Assembly: GCF_001592365.1 (NCBI RefSeq)
Contig: NZ_BCWU01000001.1
Location: 310,001-374,000 of the forward strand
DNA from: Gordonia hydrophobica NBRC 16057
GTDB lineage: Bacteria; Actinomycetota; Actinomycetes; Mycobacteriales; Mycobacteriaceae
Reading direction: 5' to 3'
Length of the DNA stretch: 64,000 bases
Shown: positions 44,690-53,020 of the stretch, piece after piece
How the letters are laid out: every line of letters starts with the position of its first letter
Position numbering within the stretch: the first letter of the stretch is position 1
Made by a program: the position numbers and the translations under genes
The notes under the pieces: generated by a model
The model's input: the letters and a program-made list of their open reading frames with translations, nothing else
What the model was told of the DNA's origin: nothing
The model's database searches: none

Positions 44690-44737
44690 GCGTCAACTCT
44701 AGGTTGACGCGGTCGATTTCGTCAACTGCTGGTTGAC
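44690..44737. promoter_or_regulatory. Twin palindromes GTCAAC-N5-GTTGAC
   Basis: GCGTCAAC (44690-44697) and GTTGACGC (44703-44710) form one site with a 5-base centre. GTCAAC (44721-44726) and GTTGAC (44732-44737) form a second with the same spacing, centres 29 bases apart. They lie directly before the Clp-N/HTH gene and 38 bases before the DUF559 gene on the other strand. Probable operator of the HTH protein. Confidence 0.75.
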
Positions 44738-44774
44738 GATGGAACCGATCGGGCAGTGCGTGCGTCTAATTGAC

Positions 44775-45656
44775 ATGGGGGATTTCGGGGTGCATCGGAA
44801 ACGTGAACTGGTCGAGTTGGGATTCGACGACCGAGCTCTTGGCCGGGCGCTGAACGCGGGCGACATCGAGCGGCTCAGGCGCGACTGGTACGCCGAGCGC
44901 CTTCACGATCCCGATGTCGCGGCCGCCGTCAGAGCCGGCGGAGTTCTCGGGTGCGTATCGGCGCTCAGACTGCATGGTCTGTGGGTGCCGCCGGGCTACG
45001 CCACCCTTCATGTTCGGCGCACCAAGGCACTCCGTGGGCCGGGCGACCTGATGGGCTGTCGTCCATTTCGGGGTCGACCGGTGGCGGCCACGACGGCGGT
45101 CGACCCGATCGTGTACGCACTTGCGTGCGCTGCGCGGTGCATGGCGGAAGAAGGCTGGATCGCTGTCTGCGACTCGTACCTGAGTCTGCACGGTGTGGAC
45201 GTGGACGAGCTTCGCGACGACATCGCACCCTACGGCGGCGCGTACGTCGACGCCATGCTCGAGAAGGTCGACGGTCGATCACAGTCGGGGACGGAGAGTA
45301 TTTCTCGGGTCCGGTTTCGTGCACTCGGCTTCGAGGTGGTGGTGCAGCCGTCGGTGGACTATCGCATCTACAGCGGCCATGCTGACCTGCGTATCGGAAA
45401 GCTGCTGATCGAGTGCGACAGCGAAGAGTTTCACAACAAGACCAAAGACCGTGGCCACGATTACACGCGGGACCGGAAGTCGTTGATCGACGGATGGGAG
45501 TCGATGCGCGTCGCCTATCACGAGGTGATCGGCGCATGGGACGAGATCGTCGAGGATGTGCGGGCGTTCACTCGTGAGGATCGGCACCGGATTCGCTCGC
45601 GCCGCTCGTTGGATGCGCTCCATCGCTCTGCAGAGATCGACAGACGCGGCGCGTAG
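44775..45656 (+). CDS. DUF559/AbiEi-like endonuclease-fold protein
   Basis: 293-residue protein. The N-terminal third (RKRELVELGFDDRALGRALNAGDIERLRRDWYA) resembles the winged-helix start of AbiEi-type proteins. The C-terminal third resembles DUF559, a VSR-like nuclease fold: HADLRIGKLLIECDS carries the D-x(n)-E-x-D set, followed by HDYTRDRKSLIDGWES. Nuclease activity is not shown. Stand-alone gene; such proteins are common in Gordonia and Mycobacterium. ATG 44775 is chosen over an open frame from 44733 because the latter would begin inside the palindrome. No Shine-Dalgarno. Confidence 0.7.
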   Translation: MGDFGVHRKRELVELGFDDRALGRALNAGDIERLRRDWYAERLHDPDVAAAVRAGGVLGCVSALRLHGLWVPPGYATLHVRRTKALRGPGDLMGCRPFRGRPVAATTAVDPIVYALACAARCMAEEGWIAVCDSYLSLHGVDVDELRDDIAPYGGAYVDAMLEKVDGRSQSGTESISRVRFRALGFEVVVQPSVDYRIYSGHADLRIGKLLIECDSEEFHNKTKDRGHDYTRDRKSLIDGWESMRVAYHEVIGAWDEIVEDVRAFTREDRHRIRSRRSLDALHRSAEIDRRGA

Positions 45657-45657
45657 T

Positions 45658-45730
45658 GAGATTCACGTCCCCGTCAGGGGTCGCCGAGGGAGAATCGCCC
45701 TCGGCGGGGTGCGACGGGGACGCGAATCTC
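45658..45730. terminator. Large nested hairpin between convergent genes
   Basis: Outer arms 45658-45675 and 45713-45730 (18 bases each, one mismatch), beginning GAGATTC and ending GAATCTC. Inner perfect stem CGCCGAGGG (45682-45690) and CCCTCGGCG (45698-45706) with a 7-base loop. It lies between the DUF559 gene and zur, whose ends face each other, so it can stop both. The outer arms could equally be the ends of a small palindromic element. Confidence 0.7.
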
Positions 45731-45755
45731 GGTAGCGGTCGGGATCTGTTCGTCG

Positions 45756-46184
45756 TCAGGGGGTCTGCGCGCGCGGGCGGGCGGAGCAGTCTGCGCAGAT
45801 GCCGAAGATCTCGACGGTGTGGGAGATGTCGGAGAACCCGTGCTCGGTCGCGACCGACTCGGCCCACGACTCCACCTTGTCGGCCTTGATCTCCACGGTG
45901 GTTCCGCATGTGCGGCACACCAGGTGGTGATGGTGGTCGGTGGAGCAGTGGCGGTAGCGGGTCTCGCCCGAGCCGTCCCAGATGGCATCGATCTGCTCGG
46001 CCTCGGTCAACGCCTGCAGATTGCGATAGACGGTGGTCAGGCCGATCGTCTCGCCGCGGGCACGCAGCCGGTCGTGCAGCTCTTGGGCGGAGAGGAAGTG
46101 CTTGGCATCGGCCAACAGGCTCGCGATCGCGGCGCGCTGTTTGGTGGATCGCTGGCCGGCGACGGGTTTGGGCCTTCCGGTCAT
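45756..46184 (-). CDS. zur: Zinc uptake regulator Zur (Fur family)
   Basis: 142-residue Fur-family repressor. Winged helix (STKQRAAIASLLAD, IGLTTVYRNLQAL), His-rich metal loop HHHHLVC and two Cys pairs, CRTC and CADC, for the structural zinc. In mycobacteria the homologue (FurB, Rv2359) is Zur and sits with smtB. ATG 46184 overlaps the smtB stop by four bases, so smtB-zur is one operon. Confidence 0.92.
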   Translation of the reverse strand: MTGRPKPVAGQRSTKQRAAIASLLADAKHFLSAQELHDRLRARGETIGLTTVYRNLQALTEAEQIDAIWDGSGETRYRHCSTDHHHHLVCRTCGTTVEIKADKVESWAESVATEHGFSDISHTVEIFGICADCSARPRAQTP

Positions 46185-46516
46185 GGCACTGCCTCCGCGT
46201 GATGCTCAGTGGCGTGAATGACGGCGTCGACGACGATGTGGGCGACGTGATCGTCGGCCAGGGCGTACTCCACTTCGCGACCGCGACGACTCCCGATCAC
46301 CACGCCCGACTTCTTCAGGACGCGCAGATGCTGGCTCACCTGCGGCTGATTCAGGAGAAGCTCGTCGACGAGCTCGTGCACGCACATCGGACGGTTGCGC
46401 AATGACATGACGATCGAGACCCGTGCCGGGGACGCCAGCGCTCGCAGCAATTCGCTGGCGGCGCCGTGTGCGTGACGGTCTGCGATCAGGGACGGCGGCA
46501 TCGCCGTGGGGGTCAT
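46181..46516 (-). CDS. smtB: Zinc-sensing ArsR/SmtB repressor
   Basis: 111-residue ArsR-family repressor. Winged helix with LASPARVSIVMSLRN and QPQVSQHLRVLKKSGVV. The alpha-5 metal site is complete: Asp88, His90, then His101 and Glu104 (D-x-H-x10-H-x2-E), the zinc site of SmtB-type sensors. With zur downstream this gives two zinc sensors in one operon, as in M. tuberculosis. ATG 46516. Confidence 0.92.
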   Translation of the reverse strand: MTPTAMPPSLIADRHAHGAASELLRALASPARVSIVMSLRNRPMCVHELVDELLLNQPQVSQHLRVLKKSGVVIGSRRGREVEYALADDHVAHIVVDAVIHATEHHAEAVP

Positions 46517-46555
46517 CGCTGCTCCTAACTACCGTGAACACCTCCATCCTAAAGG

Positions 46556-46569
46556 AAGTGATTTTCATT
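46556..46569. promoter_or_regulatory. Possible Zur-type box before smtB
   Basis: AAGTGATTTTCATT, with a TGATTTTCA core, lies between smtB and the divergent reductase gene. It resembles half of the AT-rich Zur/Fur box (TGAAAAT-type). Only partly symmetric, so the call is weak. Confidence 0.35.
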
Positions 46570-46601
46570 TGCGGTCGCTGACCGGGGCGTACGGTGAAAC
46601 G

Positions 46602-47048
46602 GTGACTGGAATCGGAGCGAAAGCGCTGCAGACGCGGTGGTTCGTCCGGTCGCCGATCCCGCTGTTCCGCGCGGGTCTGGGGTTCGTCTTCGGCGGGCGG
46701 CTGCTGCTCCTGCAACACCTCGGGCGGACATCTGGGCAGCCACGCTACGTCGCACTCGAGACAGTCGAGCGGCCGGCGACGGACCGGATCATCATCGCGT
46801 CGGGCTTCGGCGCCAAGGCGCAGTGGTACCGGAACCTGCAGGCAGATCCGCACTGCCGGGTGTGGATCGGCTTCGACCGCAACCGTGCCGCCATCGCCCG
46901 GACGCTCACCCGCGAGGAGTCCGCCGCCGTCCTCTCCCGCTACCGGCGCGAGCATCCGAAGGCGTACGCCCAACTCGCGAGCGTGATCGAAGAAGCCACC
47001 GAGCTGAGCATCGACGACATTCCGTACGTCGAACTACACCTTTCCTGA
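46602..47048 (+). CDS. Deazaflavin (F420)-dependent nitroreductase family protein
   Basis: 148-residue split-barrel protein. LGRTSGQPRYVALETV and IIASGFGAKAQWYRNLQADP are hallmarks of the Ddn/DUF385 group in actinobacteria, which use F420H2 to reduce quinones or nitro compounds. GTG 46602 is chosen as it begins the folded part; no strong ribosome site. The last 15 bases overlap the convergent gene at 47034. Confidence 0.82.
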   Translation: MTGIGAKALQTRWFVRSPIPLFRAGLGFVFGGRLLLLQHLGRTSGQPRYVALETVERPATDRIIIASGFGAKAQWYRNLQADPHCRVWIGFDRNRAAIARTLTREESAAVLSRYRREHPKAYAQLASVIEEATELSIDDIPYVELHLS

Positions 47049-49484
47049 GGTCACCGCGGCGACTAACGCGCGCGCCTCCACCACCGCCGCGGACGATCCT
47101 TTCGCGGTCGCGAGCACGCGTGCCGCGGGCGGTATCGGGTCGCCGAACCAGCGCGCAGCGCAGGCGGCGTAGTCGACGCCGACGCGCAGTGCCGCGGCCA
47201 GTCCAGCGGGTTTGCGAGCGGCGGCGCATGCGCGATCGAGGACGTCGAACCACGCGGGCCAGAGCACGCCGAGCGCATCGGCGTCGGCCGCCACGACGAT
47301 CGCATGAGCCAGACGAGACAGGGACAGATCTCTCTCGTCGAACCGCTCGACGAGCGCACGACGGATCCGATTCGGATCGGTCCGCCCGAATTGCACCAGA
47401 CGAATCAGGCCGTCGACCGCACGCTCGCGGACGTCGGCGCGCGAGTGGTCGACGTGGCTCAACAGCAGACCGAGCACGCCGTCGCCGACCTCGCCGGGAG
47501 CGTTTACCAGGATCGGCACCTGCCTGCTGATGTGTGCGGAGTCCGGCTGCGCGAACGCGGCCGCGAGGCGATCGGCGTCGAGCGGCATCACCGATAGATA
47601 CGACGCCACCTCGTAATAGGCCACCGGCTCCGTCGTGGTCGACAGTTGAGTGAGCAGCGGTCGGTGCGGGAAGTCGGCGGGCAGATCCAGGTAATCGGGC
47701 AGCGGGCGCTGCGAGCGACGCCATCCGGCGAAGCCGTCGCCGTCGACCCACCGCTGCATCAGTGGCATCCCGTCGACGGGGCCGGACGGGGTCTCGACGC
47801 GCACCTTTCGTCGCGCGGGAACGCTCGACCCCGGGCGCAGCCGCAGCAGCATCTGAACAAAGTCCAGCGGACCGCACATGACCGGTCGAAAGGTGCCGAG
47901 CCTGCCTCGGAGGTCGTCGCCGCTGAGCGTGTTGTCGATGTCGGTCGGCGTCGACAGCAGTGCGGCGTCGCCTCGATCGAGCGCCTCGGAGAACAGTGCG
48001 CAGCCGAACTGGAAGGTGGGGTGTCGCCACGACCAGTCCTTGGCGCCGCGTCCCCGCAGCCAATCGATGATGAACGCCGGCGAGTGATTCTCGTAGGGGT
48101 CGACGGGCGCGATGGAGGTGAAGGCGGCGTCGGCGACGTCACGACCCTGCGCCAGCAGACGCAACGCGAGGTCGAGCCAGCAGGCCGGATGGACGACGCC
48201 GTCGTACAACGTCGACTCGGCCCACAACTCGGCAACACCTGCCGGGTCGGCGCTCACCGGCGTGAGTGGTCCGCTCCACGGCAGCATGGGGTCGGGCAGC
48301 CAGCCGACGGTGCGCGCCGCGTCGGCCGGCTCGTCATCGACGGTGGCGGCCACGCGGGCGCGCAGTGGGCCGTCCACGTGATCGAGGGCCAGCGTCAGCA
48401 GTGCCGCTGCGTCGGGATGCTCGGGTCGCGCCAGGGCGTACTCGACGAGCGCCTTCTTCGGCGCCTTCTCGGTGCGCGGCAGCACCGTCGAACCCAGGTC
48501 GAAGAGAGTTCCTTCGCCGGGCTGAGCGGCCAGCATCGCCGACACCAGGATCGGAACGGCCCAGCCGTGCACGGTCGGCAGGAGGTTCACGATCTCGGCC
48601 TCGTGTGTCGCGGCGTCCACCGCGCCGAAGCCGCATCCGGTCAGGATCGCGATCGACGCGCGGAACGACGACGCGTTCTGCGGCTCGGCCATGGCGTCGA
48701 GGGTGCCCGCGACCAGCGCCGCGCGATCGACGCCGGGGTCGTTCAACACCTCCGCGATCGCCTCGTCCAACAGCCAGCCCGGGCGTTTGTCGGCGGAGGT
48801 CAAGGCAGAGAACACGCCGGGGAATCCGGCGGCTCTCTCCAGCATCTCCGGCAGTCGCGGGGTGGCTCGGAACATGTCGGCCAGCGTGGTGTCGGCGTCG
48901 ACGGCGGTCGCGGTCAGCTCGCCATCGACCAGGCGGAGCAGACCGAGTCGGGGCGGCGGACCGGGGCGTTCCGTGCGCCACCACGCGGAGGCCAACGCAG
49001 TGGCCCACCCGTCGACGTAGCTCCGACCGTCCGGTAGCGGCAGGCCGAACTGCTCGACGACGCCGCTGGCGATCTGGACCAGTTCCTGTCGGCTGCGATC
49101 GCCGTCGCGGCCGAGTTCGACGGCTAACGACGTCTCGACGAAACCGATCGCGAACTCCCGACCGCGGGCGATCAGGGCGCGGGCGACGGGCAACGCCTCC
49201 GCGGGCACGGTCACGTGCGTCAGCCGCCAGCGGCATGCGGTGACCGCCTCCTCGGGACTGTCGGCCAACGAGACGGCGAGCAGTAGTTGGATGGACCGGA
49301 CTGCGCGGACCTCGCCGAACTCGGTGTCGACGAGTGTCCGCGCTCGGGACCGTCCGGTCTTGCGCCACCAGCGGCGTGCCGCAGGCCGCGTCGCGTCGTC
49401 CACTGCGGCGAGCCAGTCGGCGACTGCCTCGGAGTCCGCACGGGTGAGGTGGTCGTCGAGCGCGGCGAACGGGGAGTCGGACAT
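47034..49484 (-). CDS. Large helical-repeat protein of unknown function (DUF6493-like)
   Basis: 816-residue protein, rich in Ala/Leu/Arg, with many helix pairs that suggest HEAT-like repeats. Several segments such as VRERAVDGLIRLVQFGR support this. There is no catalytic motif or membrane segment that I can identify. It recalls DUF6493-type proteins of actinobacteria, which often occur with SWIM zinc-finger, MoxR and VWA proteins; the family name is a guess. ATG 49484. It stands between convergent and co-directional neighbours. Confidence 0.6.
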   Translation of the reverse strand: MSDSPFAALDDHLTRADSEAVADWLAAVDDATRPAARRWWRKTGRSRARTLVDTEFGEVRAVRSIQLLLAVSLADSPEEAVTACRWRLTHVTVPAEALPVARALIARGREFAIGFVETSLAVELGRDGDRSRQELVQIASGVVEQFGLPLPDGRSYVDGWATALASAWWRTERPGPPPRLGLLRLVDGELTATAVDADTTLADMFRATPRLPEMLERAAGFPGVFSALTSADKRPGWLLDEAIAEVLNDPGVDRAALVAGTLDAMAEPQNASSFRASIAILTGCGFGAVDAATHEAEIVNLLPTVHGWAVPILVSAMLAAQPGEGTLFDLGSTVLPRTEKAPKKALVEYALARPEHPDAAALLTLALDHVDGPLRARVAATVDDEPADAARTVGWLPDPMLPWSGPLTPVSADPAGVAELWAESTLYDGVVHPACWLDLALRLLAQGRDVADAAFTSIAPVDPYENHSPAFIIDWLRGRGAKDWSWRHPTFQFGCALFSEALDRGDAALLSTPTDIDNTLSGDDLRGRLGTFRPVMCGPLDFVQMLLRLRPGSSVPARRKVRVETPSGPVDGMPLMQRWVDGDGFAGWRRSQRPLPDYLDLPADFPHRPLLTQLSTTTEPVAYYEVASYLSVMPLDADRLAAAFAQPDSAHISRQVPILVNAPGEVGDGVLGLLLSHVDHSRADVRERAVDGLIRLVQFGRTDPNRIRRALVERFDERDLSLSRLAHAIVVAADADALGVLWPAWFDVLDRACAAARKPAGLAAALRVGVDYAACAARWFGDPIPPAARVLATAKGSSAAVVEARALVAAVTSGKV

Positions 49485-49510
49485 GCGCTCAATCTAGTGG
49501 CGGACGCGGG

Positions 49511-49915
49511 TCAGCACACGGCGACGGCGTAGCGACCGGTAGCGGAGTCCTTGCTGACCACCACGCCGTTCACCCGCACCTGGCACGCGGCGTAATAGCC
49601 GCTGGTCTGGATGGAGGCGCCCGCCAGTTGGTAGGTGGACCGCGAGGTGAACGAGATGGTGCCGCTGCGCAGTTTCCGGTCCTTGCTCAGGCTGGGGAGC
49701 GATGCCGGCGTCAGCGACTGCGAGTCGTTGTTCGCGTCTAGCCAGTGGACCGACTCGTTCACTTTCACATCGCTATAGAAGGTGTACTGCACGCGGTCGC
49801 CTGCCGTGGGGAACTCGGAGTCGGCGGTTGCCGCGCCTGCGGCGACGGCGCCGCCGGCGGCGAGCGCGAGTCCGGCGGCAGTGGTGGCGACAGCGGAACG
49901 GAGGAAACGGGACAT
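49511..49915 (-). CDS. MmpS-like secreted protein
   Basis: 134-residue exported protein. Signal peptide RSAVATTAAGLALAAGGAVAAGAATA at about 6-31, then a small beta-sandwich with VQYTFYSDVKVNESVHWLDA and a C-terminal CQVRVNGVVVSKDSATGRYAVAVC. The two Cys and the V-x-Y-x-F...C-x-V-x-V-x-G pattern resemble MmpS, the accessory partners of MmpL lipid transporters. No mmpL gene is next to it. ATG 49915 has AGGAG upstream. Confidence 0.72.
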   Translation of the reverse strand: MSRFLRSAVATTAAGLALAAGGAVAAGAATADSEFPTAGDRVQYTFYSDVKVNESVHWLDANNDSQSLTPASLPSLSKDRKLRSGTISFTSRSTYQLAGASIQTSGYYAACQVRVNGVVVSKDSATGRYAVAVC

Positions 49916-50160
49916 GGAGGGGCTCCTGGAACACGGTGGCGAGATCGGGTACCTCGCCGAGTGCGGTGACCGTATCCCTCGGGTACGACAATTCTGACGA
50001 GTACGACGTTCGGACGACACCGGGGTGGCGGTCGGGCGCGGGTGGTCACGATGCGACGAACACCGGACTGCCGGAACCGACTACCCTGTAGAACGACGTG
50101 CGCGGCTACCGTCGCGCACTGCGCAACGTCCAACCCCTACGTCGTGGAGATCTGTCAACC

Positions 50161-51552
50161 GTGGCTGTCCAGTCCAATGTCGATGCTGTCGTCAACCTCG
50201 CCAAGCGGCGGGGCCTGGTGTACCCGTGCGGTGAGATCTACGGCGGTACCCGCTCCGCCTGGGACTACGGACCACTGGGCGTGGAGCTGAAGGACAACAT
50301 CAAGCGTCAGTGGTGGCGCAGCATGGTCACCTCGCGCGACGACGTCGTCGGCCTCGACTCGTCGGTCATCCTGCCGCGCCGCGTGTGGGAGGCGTCCGGC
50401 CATGTCGACGTGTTCACCGATCCGCTGATCGAGTGCACCAACTGCCACAAGCGCCAGCGACAGGACCACCTGCAGGAGGCGTACGCACTCAAGAAGAACA
50501 TCGACGACCCCGATTCGGTTCCGATGACCGACGTGGTCTGCCCCGAGTGCGGCACCAAGGGCCAGTGGACCGAACCGAAGGCCTTCTCGGGTCTGCTCAA
50601 GACCTTCCTTGGCCCGGTCGACGATCAGGAGGGGCTGCACTACCTCCGCCCGGAGACCGCGCAGGGCATCTTCGTCAACTTCAAGAACGTGCTCACCACC
50701 GCGCGCCGCAAGCCGCCGTTCGGCATCGCGCAGATCGGCAAGAGCTTCCGCAACGAGATCACGCCCGGCAACTTCATCTTCCGCACGCGGGAGTTCGAGC
50801 AGATGGAGATGGAGTTCTTCGTCAAGCCCGGCGACGACGAGCAATGGCACGAGTACTGGCTCGACGCCCGCTTCAACTGGTACGTCGACCTCGGCATCGA
50901 CCCGGAGAACCTGCGTCGCTACGAGCATCCCGCCGAGAAGCTCTCGCACTACTCCAAGCGCACCGTCGACGTCGAGTACAAGTTCGGTTTCGCGGGCAAC
51001 CCGTGGGGCGAGCTCGAGGGCGTCGCCAACCGCACCGATTACGACCTCAAGACGCACAGCGAGGCGTCCGGCGAGGACCTGATCTACTTCGATCAGGCCA
51101 GCGGCGAGAAGTACACGCCGTACGTGATCGAGCCCGCAGCCGGGCTCGGTCGGTCGATGATGGCCTTCCTGTGCGACGCGTACACCGAGGAGCAGGTGCC
51201 GAACGCCAAGGGCGGCACCGACACGCGCACCATGCTCAAGCTTGACCGTCGCCTCGCGCCGGTCAAGGCCGCGGTGCTACCGCTCTCGCGCAACGAGAAG
51301 CTGTCGCCGAAGGCCCGTGACCTCGCCGCCGAGCTCCGCAAGTACTGGAACGTCGATTTCGACGACGCGCAGGGCATCGGCAAGCGCTACCGTCGCCAGG
51401 ACGAGATCGGCACCCCGTTCTGCGTCACCGTCGACTTCGACACCCTCGACGACCACGCCGTCACCATCCGTGAGCGCGACACCATGAGCCAGGAGCGCGT
51501 GAGCCTGGACAAGGTGGTCGAATACCTGGGCGGCAAGCTGCTCGGCGCGTAA
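50161..51552 (+). CDS. glyS: Glycyl-tRNA synthetase (alpha2 type)
   Basis: Class II aminoacyl-tRNA synthetase, 463 aa. N-terminal [28 protein letters not shown], zinc cysteines CTNC and CPEC, motif 2 [21 protein letters not shown], motif 3 [10 protein letters not shown]. Attaches glycine to tRNA-Gly. GTG 50161 gives the same length as I recall for the mycobacterial enzyme; the GGAG is 12 bases upstream. Order zur-smtB ... glyS is conserved in mycobacteria. Confidence 0.95.
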   Translation: MAVQSNVDAVVNLAKRRGLVYPCGEIYGGTRSAWDYGPLGVELKDNIKRQWWRSMVTSRDDVVGLDSSVILPRRVWEASGHVDVFTDPLIECTNCHKRQRQDHLQEAYALKKNIDDPDSVPMTDVVCPECGTKGQWTEPKAFSGLLKTFLGPVDDQEGLHYLRPETAQGIFVNFKNVLTTARRKPPFGIAQIGKSFRNEITPGNFIFRTREFEQMEMEFFVKPGDDEQWHEYWLDARFNWYVDLGIDPENLRRYEHPAEKLSHYSKRTVDVEYKFGFAGNPWGELEGVANRTDYDLKTHSEASGEDLIYFDQASGEKYTPYVIEPAAGLGRSMMAFLCDAYTEEQVPNAKGGTDTRTMLKLDRRLAPVKAAVLPLSRNEKLSPKARDLAAELRKYWNVDFDDAQGIGKRYRRQDEIGTPFCVTVDFDTLDDHAVTIRERDTMSQERVSLDKVVEYLGGKLLGA

Positions 51553-51558
51553 GCGCGC

Positions 51559-52098
51559 CTACCGCAACGCGGCGACCACGCCCTGCCCGCCATCCCACTC
51601 CGCGATCAGCGTCGCGCTGCCGGCGACGGGCGAGGCGAGGTCGTCGCTGAAGACGAGTGCCGAACTGGCGGCCGCACCCTCCATGTGGACGCGGACCGGG
51701 GCGTCGATCGACACCATGCTCCCGTCGGTCTTCTGGACTTGCAGCGCGGCTTGCGCCTGCTCGCCACGCAGTGCGCGGACGAAACAGTCCACGGCGACCG
51801 GGTCGGCGGCGGCGTCGTACACCCAGCGGTCGCCGAGCGCCGAGTGCTTCATGGTGGCGATCAGGTACTCGCTCGCGCCGACGAGCGGCGCGGCCCGGTA
51901 GGTGAGCGGAATGTGCAGGGTACGACCGTCCCGCGAGACCAGCAGGGCCTCGACGCCCACTTCGCCGTCGGGGTCGTCGAAGCGGTAGCCGCCGATCATC
52001 TCCACGTCGCCGGTGCCGCCCCACGGAACCTCGTCCAGGTAGTCGGTGATGAGGTCGAGTTTGGTCGGGGTGATCGTCGCCTGATGCAGCAGTGCCAT
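51559..52098 (-). CDS. Maltokinase N-terminal-cap-like protein
   Basis: 179-residue protein. The sequence (MALLHQATITPTKLDLITDY at the start, then YRFDDPDGEVGVEALLV and IPLTYRAAPLVG) resembles the N-terminal cap domain of maltokinases, found alone in many actinobacteria. There is no kinase domain, so it cannot phosphorylate maltose itself. Function unknown. ATG 52098; convergent with glyS, six bases apart. Confidence 0.7.
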   Translation of the reverse strand: MALLHQATITPTKLDLITDYLDEVPWGGTGDVEMIGGYRFDDPDGEVGVEALLVSRDGRTLHIPLTYRAAPLVGASEYLIATMKHSALGDRWVYDAAADPVAVDCFVRALRGEQAQAALQVQKTDGSMVSIDAPVRVHMEGAAASSALVFSDDLASPVAGSATLIAEWDGGQGVVAALR

Positions 52099-52242
52099 AG
52101 CTCGACACTGTACGTCCGACGGCAGGCCCGCGTTCAGGATCCCTCGGCTACTGTCACACAGCGCTGAAAACTGCCTGATCAGCGCCCCTCGACGGCAATG
52201 TTCCGTCGGACGCGCCTGAGAGAGCAGTTCCTGGCACTACGT

Positions 52243-52881
52243 TCAGTCGCGCTCGGCCACCTGCCGCCGCAACTCGGCGACCTCGTCCTGCAGCGAGTGG
52301 ATCTGCGCGATGTACGGCTCCACCCGCTCGCGCACCTGCTCGGAGGTGTACTGCGGGACGATGCTGCGTCCGCAGTTCCAGTCGAAGGCCTCGATCTCGA
52401 TGACCACGCTCCGCTCGCACTGCGCGGAGATCTGCCCGCCGTCGATCACGCGCAGCTTCTCGAGCAGATCGGGATCGTCGGCGGCTTCGACGGTGATCGC
52501 CCGCCCGAACGCCTTCATCCGTCGCCGCAGTGGATAGTTCGCGACGAAGAGAGCGACGCGGTCGTCGTGGTGCATGTTGCCGACGGAGACGAACTGCTGG
52601 TTTCCGCGGAAGTCGGCGAAGGCGAAGCGATTGCCGCCGAGGTGATGGACGAAGCCGGGCGGGCCGCTGCGATACTGCACGTACGGCCAGCCCGCGGGCG
52701 TCACCGTCGCCAGATGGAACGCGAACGCGGTCGTCAGCATCCGGATCTCCCGCTCGCCGACCTCCTGCGATCCCTGGTCGGGCGAATCCAGTCCGGCGCC
52801 GTACCCGCGGAGCGGTCCGGAGTCGTATTCTGGACGCAGCGGGGCGTCGCCGTAGACGATGTGCTGATACCGAGTTCCCAC
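52243..52881 (-). CDS. Pyridoxamine-phosphate-oxidase-fold FMN protein
   Basis: About 212 residues. The core (FHLATVTPAGWPYVQYRSGPPGFVHHL, FADFRGNQQFVSVGNM, RVALFVANYP) is the split-barrel FMN-binding fold of the PPOX-type family. An N-terminal extension and a C-terminal coiled region (IAQIHSLQDEVAELRRQV) are added. GTG 52881 has GGAG close by; the frame is open to 52959. The substrate is unknown. The KstR-like box at 52985 also lies upstream of this gene. Confidence 0.78.
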   Translation of the reverse strand: MGTRYQHIVYGDAPLRPEYDSGPLRGYGAGLDSPDQGSQEVGEREIRMLTTAFAFHLATVTPAGWPYVQYRSGPPGFVHHLGGNRFAFADFRGNQQFVSVGNMHHDDRVALFVANYPLRRRMKAFGRAITVEAADDPDLLEKLRVIDGGQISAQCERSVVIEIEAFDWNCGRSIVPQYTSEQVRERVEPYIAQIHSLQDEVAELRRQVAERD

Positions 52882-52984
52882 GCGCTCCAGCGTAGATCGC
52901 GGCAAAAGCCAAGCGCGGGTGACGCTTTCTGGACCGGCGTGCGACGCCGGAGGAGTCACTGTGATCAGGAACCCGAGCCCAAAC

Positions 52985-52998
52985 TAGAACATGTTCTA
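52985..52998. promoter_or_regulatory. KstR-type operator before the wax-ester synthase gene
   Basis: TAGAACATGTTCTA, a perfect 14-base palindrome, fits the published mycobacterial KstR consensus TNNAACNNGTTNNA. It ends 22 bases before the wax-ester synthase ATG. Flanks (AAAC on the left, ATTC on the right) also resemble KstR sites. A divergent effect on the gene at 52881 is possible. Confidence 0.75.
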
Positions 52999-53020
52999 AT
53001 TCATGCGCTATCCTGCTTGT

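Noticed and set aside
47646-49037. 463-codon open frame on the plus strand inside 47034-49484
   Set aside because: No family and an amino-acid makeup of Gly/Arg/Val/Gln typical of antisense shadows. The minus-strand frame spans the whole region with a more protein-like composition.
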